This document shows, piece by piece, positions 1-6,107 of a stretch of DNA of 9,794 nucleotides. Both the position numbers and the translations under genes were made by a program. Origin of the DNA: Sideroxydans sp. (lineage in GTDB: Bacteria; Pseudomonadota; Gammaproteobacteria; Burkholderiales; Gallionellaceae); the NCBI GenBank assembly GCA_030823965.1, contig JAVBYP010000054.1, positions 1 to 9,794 of the forward strand, read 5' to 3'. The notes beneath the pieces are model-generated. The model saw only the letters and a program-made list of their open reading frames with translations, made no database searches and was not told the origin of the DNA. Position 1 is the first letter of the stretch. The number at the start of each line of letters is the position of its first letter.

Positions 1-19
1 CTTCAAAATCCTTAACCAT
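1..19 (-). CDS. 5' end of an unknown gene leaving the left edge
   Basis: Read on the minus strand, an ATG at 19-17 begins MVKDFE and stays open to the window edge. A canonical Shine-Dalgarno GGAGG lies at 30-26, six bases upstream of the ATG, and this is the main reason for calling a gene from only six codons. It has the same orientation as the cargo genes to its right, so it is probably the next gene of the island. The product cannot be named. The combination of a good ribosome binding site and spacing could still be chance. Confidence 0.4.
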
Positions 20-30
20 TTGCTGCCTCC

Positions 31-467
31 AATTCAAAATTTCGAACAGAGGGGGAAGCGCCACACTGGCGACCGCCCGGAAGTGATATTTGTAGCCAGA
101 AAAAAGCCCCAACTTGGCCAAAAAAATGGTCGAGTTGAGGCGTTTTACGAGCGACGTGTGTGGGGCGGCGCAGACTTGAAAGTCTTAGTTCAGATGGGTT
201 TGTCGGACGGATTTGTCCTTACAACACAAAACAAGATTTTCTTTGTTTTGAGGCTGGGTGCCCAGCAGCTTTGCCTTTCGGCGGATCGGAAGGCCCTGTG
301 TCTTTATTGCCCGAGGCGGCAGGCAGATGAATTATCTGCGAACGCGAATCTCGTGTCAACAACTATTTGCACTTATTTACTTTACTATCATCAGCTTAAC
401 ATCACTTTTTTATCGCACCTACGGTAAGAAATACACCTGCGGAGCCTTGTAAATCAAGGGGTCAGTT
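31..467. other. Intergenic stretch without a convincing gene
   Basis: About 440 bases lie between the partial left-edge gene and the small ORF ending at 468. The plus-strand frame open from 20 to 427 starts with TTG, has no ribosome binding site and a composition unlike a folded protein, so I do not call it. Two small perfect inverted repeats are visible. CGCCA/TGGCG at 59-71 has a 3-base loop. GCAGAT/ATCTGC at 323-339 has a 5-base loop and could be an operator or a small hairpin. The base composition is mixed and becomes AT-rich towards 340-440. It is probably the leader and promoter region of the minus-strand gene leaving the left edge. Confidence 0.4.
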
Positions 468-650
468 TCACCCTTTTGGATGAGATTTGATGATTTTTTT
501 CTTCTTCAATTCATCAATTTTTTGCGGGTGCTCACCTAATCTGGGCGGAGTGAAATCAATTTCTGCCGCACCCTGCCTGTGCAGTAACTCAACGATGGAC
601 GCAGAAGCCTTTCTTTCCAGCCCTGAATGCCGATCCAATTTATTGCTCAT
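468..650 (-). CDS. Small hypothetical protein, 60 aa
   Basis: I do not recognise this protein. Read from the ATG at 650-648 it gives 60 residues beginning MSNKLDRHSG and ending in the lysine-rich KKKKIIKSHPKG. I chose this internal start over the frame's upstream start at 692 because GGAGGTG lies just before it with 5 spacer bases, one of the best ribosome binding sites in the window. The chain is hydrophilic, with no signal peptide or membrane segment. Residues about 10-28 (GLERKASASIVELLHRQGA) could form one amphipathic helix, and the tail is strongly basic. It lies 118 bases downstream of the restriction enzyme gene on the same strand and could be its accessory partner, but nothing in the sequence proves this. 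The signals favour a real gene. Confidence 0.55.
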   Translation of the reverse strand: MSNKLDRHSGLERKASASIVELLHRQGAAEIDFTPPRLGEHPQKIDELKKKKIIKSHPKG

Positions 651-768
651 TTCTTCACCTCCACAACAAGCTGACGAGTGCAGTGTTATCAATATTTACA
701 ACGTTATTAAAAGTAACAACATTGAATAGCCGTGCATACTCAACGGCCCTTTAATAAGGTGTTCGGCA

Positions 769-3546
769 TCATTTCTTCGCCTTCTTCTTTGTCTTCTCCG
801 CAGGTAATAGGCTGGTGAGTTCTTGATATCTCTCGAACAGGTAAGCCACACGAGCCGCATCGTCCTTGCCCCCCTTGTAACCGTATACTGCATCGACGGC
901 TTTATCCAGTGCGGCATGTGCCTTCACAAGCTCTGGGGGCATGGATAGTGGGTCATATAAGTCAGCTAGTGATGATTCTGGATGCTGGTTGCGAGCGACT
1001 AGAATCGTCTGTGCGGCAGCAGTGACTTTTTCATCTAGCGATTTGGGCCACGGGAAGTTGTTATAGACCGCTGGTGAATAACTATAATCACTCTTCAATC
1101 TGCCAGATGTGTAGCGCATCCATGCATTGTGCATGGTGCTACAAAGAATTCCGAAGTGATAAAGCGTTCCATCAGGGACGATTTGCAATTTATTACTTGC
1201 AACTATCTTGCTCGATAGAAATCCGATTGGAATATAGCGTCTCCGCTCTGACGACACTTCAGGTACGGCCAAATAATCGTTGTCTGGCTGCCGATCCTGA
1301 GTGAACAGCGTTGGCTGGGCTGCCATTTCTTGCACGCTTTTGGTTGGACTCTCCAGACGCGATTTGGCTACACCACGAACCCGTTCACGAACTAACGGCA
1401 TATCTCTTAATTCAGCGGGAGAAACACCTTTGAGCCAAAGACACCAACGCCGTCCGTTGTTAATAAACTCCTCACCTCCAATGTAGGGGCGCAACCATTT
1501 TTTCGCATGTGGTTCAACAGCGAGCAATTCTTTCCTTTCCTCATCCGTCAATACTAGATGCCCTCCATCAGTAGGCTGACTTCCTTTGATGAGCTGAGGC
1601 AACCCAGCCGGTGCATTTGTGCGCGACGGCAGGATGACATTTGGCGCATCTACTAGATAAGGGTTGATATTGCGTGCAGTAACTGTTGTGGGTTCACCTT
1701 TAATACTGTTGCTGTATTCAAAAATCGTGCGAATCTTGGGTTCACTCAATCCGAAGCCAACAATTACGCAATGAACGGCGGCTACCCCTTTGCCTTCGTT
1801 ACTCCACTGGAATGTGCGATGCGCAAAGTGAATATGTATGCCTTGTGAAAGCAGATAGCCCCAAAGAATGCCAACCTGCTCACCTTGGCAGATACTATTG
1901 GTGGAGACCAGAGCGGTTTTAATTTCTGGATTGTGATGCATAAATTTGGCTGCTTTATTGTGCCAACACGTCACGTAATCGAGTCGTCCGAATCTTCCTT
2001 CACTTCCCCAGACACTCTCCATGTCGTACATTTGTTCTGGTGTGCGCCACTGATGGCCAATGAACGGCGGATTACCCATCACATAGCTACACTGCTCTGC
2101 CGGTATCACCTCGTTCCAATCAATCCTCAGCGAGTTGCCACAGACTATCGTGGCGCTGTCTACCAAAGGCACAGTTGGACGTGTCGTGCCGAACCGATCT
2201 GCCGCCTCCAGGTTCATCTGGTGGTCTGTGATCCAAAGTGCAACGCGCCCGATGTGTGCAGCGGCCTCGTCGATCTCGATACCGTAGAACTGGTTCACCT
2301 TCACCCGGCACAGAGTAGAGACATCGAGCAAGCCGCCCTTTGTCAGTCCTACATCACTCATCGCCTCGATGGTGTCCATCTCAAGCTGCCGCAATTCGCG
2401 GAAAGCGATTACGAGGAAGTTTCCGCACCCGCATGCAGGGTCGAAGAAGGTCAATGTAGGGAGCTTGTCGTAGAAGGCTTGCAGGAGCTTCTTATTACGC
2501 TTCACCTTGGATAGCTCTGCCCGAAGATCATCCATGCAAAGTGGATTGATGACGCGGAGGATGTTGCGCTCGCTGGTGTAGTGCGCGCCGAGTTCGCGGC
2601 GTGATGCCTTGCGATTACTGCTGTCGGCACCATCTGGGTTGTGTTCTTCCAGAACGCCTTGGAACATCGCACCAAAGATCGCCGGTGATATGCCACTCCA
2701 ATCAAGCTTCGCGCACGCGAGAAGCTGGTCTCGAAGCTCACTGTCGAAAGATGGGATATCGGACTTCTCGCCGAAGAGATTGCCGTTGATGTACGCGAAG
2801 CGCATCAGCGCCTCATCGAGGTTCTTCTGACGGTCTTCCTCAGGTGTGTTCAATACTTGGAACAGCTCGGCGATTGCCCCGCCTAAGTCTTTCCCATCTG
2901 GTCGTGTTCCCTCGACGAGGCGACGGAACTGCCCATTCTCACCAAAGATTCCGGTGTCTTCAGCGAACAAGCAGAACAGCAACCGAGTCAGAAGGACCTC
3001 AAGCTTGCGCCCTTTGAAGTTGGCTCTGAGCAATGATTCGTGCAGCTTACTGATCGCGTAGGCCGCGCTCCTGTCTGCCTCCGACTCTTCCGTGAAGTCT
3101 GTTATCTCGCCTTCAACAAGAAACAAGAACCAGTCAGCCTTCTTGGCCAGCTCGGACAGTTTGCATTGGCGATAACCGCCCCCTGCTTGAAGGTCATAAA
3201 GGCGTATTCGAGCGAAATCGCTTGTGATGATGTATCGGGGACGTTCCTCTTCCTTCAGCGAAAGGAAGTAATCAGAGGCTTGAGTAAATGCCGCATCAAG
3301 GTCCTTGCCTCGGCTCTTATGTTCGACGATGAGCTTGCCTGGGATGAAGCTGTCAATGAAGCCTTGAGCGCCGCCAAGTTTCTTAACTGACTGCTCATAG
3401 ATTGCCGCGCTCACATCGCGTATGCCAAAGCACTCGTAAAAACGCAGCCAGAAGGTTTGGGCTTGGCTGCGTTCGTTGCTTGCGCCCTTCTGCTCCTTGG
3501 CGAATGCGTTGAGGCGTTTGCGGATCTCGTTTGTAGTTAGTGCCAT
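769..3546 (-). CDS. MmeI-like type IIL restriction-modification enzyme
   Basis: A single polypeptide of 925 residues, matching the MmeI family (MmeI is about 919), that joins an endonuclease and an adenine-N6 DNA methyltransferase. Family members methylate one strand of an asymmetric site and cut about two helical turns away. The N-terminus (MALTTNEIRKRLNAF) resembles MmeI. The nuclease centre is D65 followed ten residues later by E75-H-K77, the same D-X9-E-X-K spacing as MmeI D70/E80/K82. A helical linker spans about 155-300. Methyltransferase motif X lies near 319-336 (LGAHYTSERN), motif I at 367-378 (FFDPACGCGNFL) and motif IV at 492-495 (NPPF). The target-recognition region is about 620-830 and closes with the conserved GRLKSDYSYS...FPWP block. 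All catalytic motifs are present and the frame is unbroken, so it is probably active. The ribosome binding site is weak. The start is supported by alignment to the MmeI N-terminus. The recognition sequence cannot be read from this window. A DISARM DrmMI methylase is the main alternative but would lack the nuclease motif. Confidence 0.93.
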   Translation of the reverse strand: MALTTNEIRKRLNAFAKEQKGASNERSQAQTFWLRFYECFGIRDVSAAIYEQSVKKLGGAQGFIDSFIPGKLIVEHKSRGKDLDAAFTQASDYFLSLKEEERPRYIITSDFARIRLYDLQAGGGYRQCKLSELAKKADWFLFLVEGEITDFTEESEADRSAAYAISKLHESLLRANFKGRKLEVLLTRLLFCLFAEDTGIFGENGQFRRLVEGTRPDGKDLGGAIAELFQVLNTPEEDRQKNLDEALMRFAYINGNLFGEKSDIPSFDSELRDQLLACAKLDWSGISPAIFGAMFQGVLEEHNPDGADSSNRKASRRELGAHYTSERNILRVINPLCMDDLRAELSKVKRNKKLLQAFYDKLPTLTFFDPACGCGNFLVIAFRELRQLEMDTIEAMSDVGLTKGGLLDVSTLCRVKVNQFYGIEIDEAAAHIGRVALWITDHQMNLEAADRFGTTRPTVPLVDSATIVCGNSLRIDWNEVIPAEQCSYVMGNPPFIGHQWRTPEQMYDMESVWGSEGRFGRLDYVTCWHNKAAKFMHHNPEIKTALVSTNSICQGEQVGILWGYLLSQGIHIHFAHRTFQWSNEGKGVAAVHCVIVGFGLSEPKIRTIFEYSNSIKGEPTTVTARNINPYLVDAPNVILPSRTNAPAGLPQLIKGSQPTDGGHLVLTDEERKELLAVEPHAKKWLRPYIGGEEFINNGRRWCLWLKGVSPAELRDMPLVRERVRGVAKSRLESPTKSVQEMAAQPTLFTQDRQPDNDYLAVPEVSSERRRYIPIGFLSSKIVASNKLQIVPDGTLYHFGILCSTMHNAWMRYTSGRLKSDYSYSPAVYNNFPWPKSLDEKVTAAAQTILVARNQHPESSLADLYDPLSMPPELVKAHAALDKAVDAVYGYKGGKDDAARVAYLFERYQELTSLLPAEKTKKKAKK

Positions 3547-3615
3547 GTTCTATGCCAGTTGATTTTCACTGTCGAATCTTATCAGTCAAACAGGCTAGAC
3601 GCTTTTCCAAGAATA

Positions 3616-3633
3616 TATAGACCTCGGTCTATA
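3616..3633. promoter_or_regulatory. Perfect palindrome between ihfB and the restriction gene
   Basis: TATAGACC-TC-GGTCTATA is an 18-bp perfect inverted repeat with a 2-base centre. It starts five bases after the ihfB stop codon and ends 70 bases before the start of the MmeI-like gene. In RNA it could fold as a 7-bp stem with a 4-base loop, but no U-tract follows in either direction, so a terminator is unlikely. A dimeric repressor site controlling the restriction gene is the best guess. It is loosely reminiscent of controller-protein boxes, but no controller gene is visible in the window. Confidence 0.5.
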
Positions 3634-3637
3634 CCTG

Positions 3638-3916
3638 CTACTGATCCACCCTCTCCCGCAATTCCTTCCCTGCCTTGAAGTGAGGGACATCCTTGGCCGG
3701 CACCTTCACGGACTGGCCAGTCTTTGGATTCCTACCGTTCCGAGCTGGACGACGATTGACAGTGAAACTCCCGAACCCGCGTATCTCCGCTCTGCCCTTT
3801 TTGGCCAAGGTATTCGATAGCTCACCGAGGATGAGTTTGACTGACTCCTCCACATCGTCGGCAGTCAATTGAGGAAAGGAGGCGGAAAGGCGATGAATTA
3901 GTTCGGTTCGGGTCAT
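3638..3916 (-). CDS. ihfB: Integration host factor subunit beta
   Basis: A 92-residue HU/IHF-family DNA-bending protein of full family length. The N-terminus [10 protein letters not shown] matches IhfB (MTKSELIERL in E. coli). The signature EIRGFGSF is at 44-51, and the beta-arm RNGRNPKTG at 59-67 carries the proline (P64) that intercalates into DNA to make the sharp bend. The C-terminus [13 protein letters not shown] is typical of the beta subunit. IHF works as a heterodimer with IhfA, which is not in this window. The usual chromosomal home of ihfB is downstream of rpsA. Here it stands alone among island genes, so it is probably a second, mobile-element copy that could support site-specific recombination or replication of the island. 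There is no clear Shine-Dalgarno. A TGGTAAAAT element just upstream suggests a very short leader. Confidence 0.9.
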   Translation of the reverse strand: MTRTELIHRLSASFPQLTADDVEESVKLILGELSNTLAKKGRAEIRGFGSFTVNRRPARNGRNPKTGQSVKVPAKDVPHFKAGKELRERVDQ

Positions 3917-3922
3917 CTTTTG

Positions 3923-3931
3923 ATTTTACCA
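3923..3931 (-). promoter_or_regulatory. Putative extended -10 element of ihfB
   Basis: On the minus strand TGGTAAAAT lies seven bases upstream of the ihfB start. It is an extended -10 (TGnTAAAAT, 5/6 to TATAAT in the hexamer). No good -35 lies at the right distance. Transcription would begin at or next to the ATG, which fits the missing Shine-Dalgarno and would give a nearly leaderless message. Confidence 0.35.
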
Positions 3932-3979
3932 GACACCGCTAACTTATTCTTTCCAATGGGAAATGAGCCAACAGAATAT

Positions 3980-4148
3980 CTCGACGGACATTTATGGGGA
4001 AGGAATTTAAGGCTCACGCTCACAAATTCACCACGTATGGAAACAATGACTTAGCAAGTCATGGAAGGGTTTTGATGTTCGGTTAGACGGACAAATTTGG
4101 TGGTTCATAGGACAGATTTGGTGGCTCGACGGACATTTATGGGCTCTT
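3980..4148. repeat. Phased 21-bp repeat cluster (IS21-end-like or iteron-like)
   Basis: A 19-base sequence, CTCGACGGACATTTATGGG, occurs exactly twice, at 3980-3998 and 4125-4143. Related units starting GGACA occur at 4089 (GGACAAATTTGGTGG), 4110 (GGACAGATTTGGTGG) and 4131 (GGACATTTATGGG), spaced exactly 21 bp apart, so equivalent positions lie on the same DNA face. The cluster fills much of the 274-base gap between fic and ihfB. Some IS21-family elements carry multiple repeats of about this size at their ends, bound by the IstA transposase, and plasmid iterons also use a 21-22 bp period. No transposase or replication gene is in the window, so this could be a remnant end, an orphan binding array or a regulatory site. 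Confidence 0.65.
4046..4062. repeat. Inverted repeat ATGACTT-AGC-AAGTCAT
   Basis: A perfect 7-bp inverted repeat with a 3-base centre sits inside the gap between fic and ihfB. Read in the direction of fic it would form a short hairpin followed by TTGTTTCC, so it might act as a weak terminator for fic. It could equally be a protein-binding palindrome belonging to the neighbouring repeat cluster. Confidence 0.35.
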
Positions 4149-4190
4149 CGGATTTCAGTGTGGGAAACGAACGTGCAGGCGGGTGTGTGA

Positions 4191-5396
4191 TTATTCCGGT
4201 GCCTGAGTTGCCGCTTCCGGATAAAGCTCAGGCAAAAGGAACTGCAATGCATCGAGCGGAAATGCAATTTGAACAGGCGCAGTATGTCCTTGGCTGACTA
4301 CCAACCCAGTCTCGATCAGTTTGGATAACAGCGATCGCGCCGTACGTTCACCCAATCCGGTCATTTGTTGGAATTCGCCTCGTGCCATAGGGCCTGCGAG
4401 GAACATGTGGAAGAGAGGAACAATGGCTTCTTCACGAATTCCCTTGTCGAATTGAGAGCGAAAGATCACCAACGCCGAGATGCGCGCCTTCATTTCGTCC
4501 AAACTCAACATCTTGGTCATGAAGTTCACCTGATCCTCTGCAATGGCAATGAACCACTCACACCATTCCCAGAGCATCTTCTCGCTCAGGTTTCCGCGCC
4601 CGTCCAGATCTCCCTGGCGATGATCATCTGCCGCATGGAGTTTGGCGTAGTAGGTATCGCGGTTTCGCGCGAGCCCACGACTCATAGACCACAGGCCGGC
4701 ACTTATAGGCCAAAGGGCACAGTGGGTTTGTAACCGCACGGCTCGGCCGTTGCCATCATAGAAGGGGTGAACCCATGCCGCCCTGTGATGTGCGGAGGCT
4801 ATTCTGATCAGAATGTCGTCCAGAGAATGGTCCCGCAAATACACTTCATCCATTCTGGCGAGGAAGTCAGGCACGGAAGACCATAGCGGCGGTTCGTGAC
4901 GACCTATGGCCACCTGATCCGTCCGCAAGAATCCCGGCTTGACGACCATGCCATCAACCGTGGTTCGGTCTGCGGTAGACAGACGAACATAGAGCTCTTC
5001 ATGCGCCTGCACTAGAAACGCCGAACTCAATGCGTTTTCGCCTTTAGCAACCCGTTGTTCCAGTATGCACTCAGCATCAATATGCGCGAGCGCCAAGCGC
5101 TGTAGCTGCGCAACATCGGGTTTGTCTGAAAAGTCCTTGCGCAGAGCCCGTGCAATGTTTAGCGGATGAGTGCTCTGTCCCTCGATCCGGTTGGAATAAT
5201 AGGAATTCATTGCTCTGACCAGTTCGCGCAAACTTGCAATAGTCGTTGGATGAGCTCTGCTGGCCAGTTGGAATGACTTTTCCACGACAGCCCGCGTACG
5301 CGTGCGCAGTTCATCCAAACGTTGCTGAGGCAGCAAGGGTTCGAACTGGCGCGGATGCGTATATTGCGCGATTGTTTGAGGTTTATTTGTTAGCAT
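4191..5396 (-). CDS. Fic family protein, class II, with C-terminal winged helix
   Basis: A 401-residue Fic-domain enzyme. Fic proteins usually transfer AMP from ATP to a hydroxyl of a target protein, and some reverse this. The catalytic motif HPFYDGNGRAVR spans 210-221, with H210 as general base, D214 for the metal and the GNGR loop for phosphates. The inhibitory motif (S/T)xxxE(G/N) is present as S68-N-R-I-E72-G73, N-terminal to the Fic core, which places the protein in class II, where the inhibitory helix is within the same chain. No separate antitoxin is therefore needed. Residues about 340-380 (GEFQQMTGLGERTARSLLSKLIETGLV) form a winged helix-turn-helix, suggesting DNA binding or autoregulation. 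The start at MLTNKPQ has only a weak ribosome binding site but follows a good promoter. The gene stands alone on the island, reading away from the integrase. The target protein is unknown. Confidence 0.92.
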   Translation of the reverse strand: MLTNKPQTIAQYTHPRQFEPLLPQQRLDELRTRTRAVVEKSFQLASRAHPTTIASLRELVRAMNSYYSNRIEGQSTHPLNIARALRKDFSDKPDVAQLQRLALAHIDAECILEQRVAKGENALSSAFLVQAHEELYVRLSTADRTTVDGMVVKPGFLRTDQVAIGRHEPPLWSSVPDFLARMDEVYLRDHSLDDILIRIASAHHRAAWVHPFYDGNGRAVRLQTHCALWPISAGLWSMSRGLARNRDTYYAKLHAADDHRQGDLDGRGNLSEKMLWEWCEWFIAIAEDQVNFMTKMLSLDEMKARISALVIFRSQFDKGIREEAIVPLFHMFLAGPMARGEFQQMTGLGERTARSLLSKLIETGLVVSQGHTAPVQIAFPLDALQFLLPELYPEAATQAPE

Positions 5397-5426
5397 ACTT
5401 GCCGGTTCAGTTGCCAGTTGAGCGAA

Positions 5427-5455
5427 TAGATAAGTCCTTGTTAATCAATTGTCAA
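5427..5455 (-). promoter_or_regulatory. Putative sigma-70 promoter of fic
   Basis: On the minus strand a perfect -35 TTGACA (5455-5450) is followed after 17 bases by TATCTA (5432-5427) as a weak -10 (3/6). The -10 ends 30 bases upstream of the fic start codon. The consensus -35 and exact spacing make this the best promoter candidate in the gap. The weak -10 would suit regulated or low expression. Confidence 0.5.
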
Positions 5456-5634
5456 TGTATCAACTAATTCGAATATATGCAAACTCTTTGCCGGTTAAAG
5501 TGCCTGATTCGCCAGTCACTCCTCCAGCTTCGCCAGATCCACCCCCGAATGTCACCGTCTTCCACACTACTTTCCGAAGAGCCCATTTATGGGGGGCGTC
5601 TGCTATCTGAAAAAAAATCAAATAGTGATGAAAA

Positions 5635-5660
5635 TCGATGTTTCTTGAAACAGAAATCGA
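5635..5660. promoter_or_regulatory. Imperfect palindrome upstream of the alpA-like gene
   Basis: The perfect inverted repeat GTTTC-TT-GAAAC (5640-5651) is flanked by TCGAT on the left (5635-5639) and ATCGA on the right (5656-5660), offset by four bases. It lies in an AT-rich stretch 25-50 bases before the ATG of the AlpA-like gene, where an operator for its own expression would be expected. No strong -35/-10 pair could be assigned. Confidence 0.3.
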
Positions 5661-5684
5661 AATTTTTGCTTGTATTCTTCACTC

Positions 5685-6107
5685 ATGAATTTCACCCCAC
5701 TCATCATCAGATTATCCCTAGCACCTGCCTACCTTGGCATGTGCCGCGAGGTGTTTGATGCTGAGGTGCGCCCATACCTGATTGAAATTCCGATCGGTTC
5801 GCGAGGGGTTGGATTCGACCGAGTTGATTTAGATGCATGGATGACTCACCATAAACGAACAAAAGGGAAACCACCCGCCAAGGAGGCACCGTGGCAAAGA
5901 CACGAACATCTGGGATCAAATTCGAAAACGGCATCAGAATCATCGACAAGATATTCAAGGGAGAGCGCATCCATATCCGGCTCGGCGACATCTCCCAAGA
6001 AGAAGCAGAACTGCGCCTCTCAGAAGAAATCAGAGAAAGGAAATTCAAGCAGTATGGCAGAAAGGACACTTGCGCTTTGTTTGCAGACGGCGCAGCGCGC
6101 TATTTAA
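5685..6107 (+). CDS. AlpA/excisionase-like small protein overlapping the integrase
   Basis: A protein of 140 residues from the ATG at 5685 (a TTG 15 bases earlier is a weaker alternative). The segment from about residue 15 to 60 (APAYLGMCREVFDAEVRP, then EIPIGSRGVGFDRVDLDAW) is the winged helix-turn-helix layout typical of the small genes that directly precede this type of tyrosine integrase in proteobacterial islands. They are thought to act as excisionase or integrase regulators. The last part, from about residue 70, is read out of frame with the integrase for 217 bases and is rich in Ser and Lys (SESSTRYSRESASISGSATS). A similar Ser/Thr-rich overlapping tail is what I remember from relatives, so the overlap may be genuine. 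The stop codon is certain, but whether the tail folds is not. No Shine-Dalgarno is visible. Confidence 0.68.
   Translation: MNFTPLIIRLSLAPAYLGMCREVFDAEVRPYLIEIPIGSRGVGFDRVDLDAWMTHHKRTKGKPPAKEAPWQRHEHLGSNSKTASESSTRYSRESASISGSATSPKKKQNCASQKKSEKGNSSSMAERTLALCLQTAQRAI

Noticed and set aside
20..427. Plus-strand frame of 135 codons at the left end
   Set aside because: It has a TTG start with no Shine-Dalgarno, protein-like features are absent, and it conflicts with the better supported minus-strand gene start at 19.
451..465. CAAGGGGTCAG and AAATCAAGGGG, matching parts of tRNA-Arg and its terminator, as a left att site
   Set aside because: Both matches are only 11 bases, share the same CAAGGGG core and are in inverted orientation, whereas att sites flanking an island must be direct repeats.
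729..747. Terminator after the restriction gene (GCCGT/ACGGC hairpin)
   Set aside because: The 5-bp stem has a 9-base loop and is not followed by a real U-tract on the minus strand.
1885..2514. Open frame of 209 codons on the plus strand
   Set aside because: It is antisense to the methyltransferase part of the MmeI-like gene and shows no domain or ribosome binding site.
769..3546. DISARM methylase DrmMI or BREX PglX
   Set aside because: The N-terminal nuclease motif, MmeI-like N-terminus and length fit type IIL. No DISARM or BREX partner genes are in the window.
5765..5773. GGTGCGCCC, identical to nine bases of the tRNA-Arg acceptor end, as a possible second att site
   Set aside because: It falls in conserved codons of the AlpA-like gene (EVRPY), the match stops after nine bases, and the site lies between the integrase and its own promoter region.
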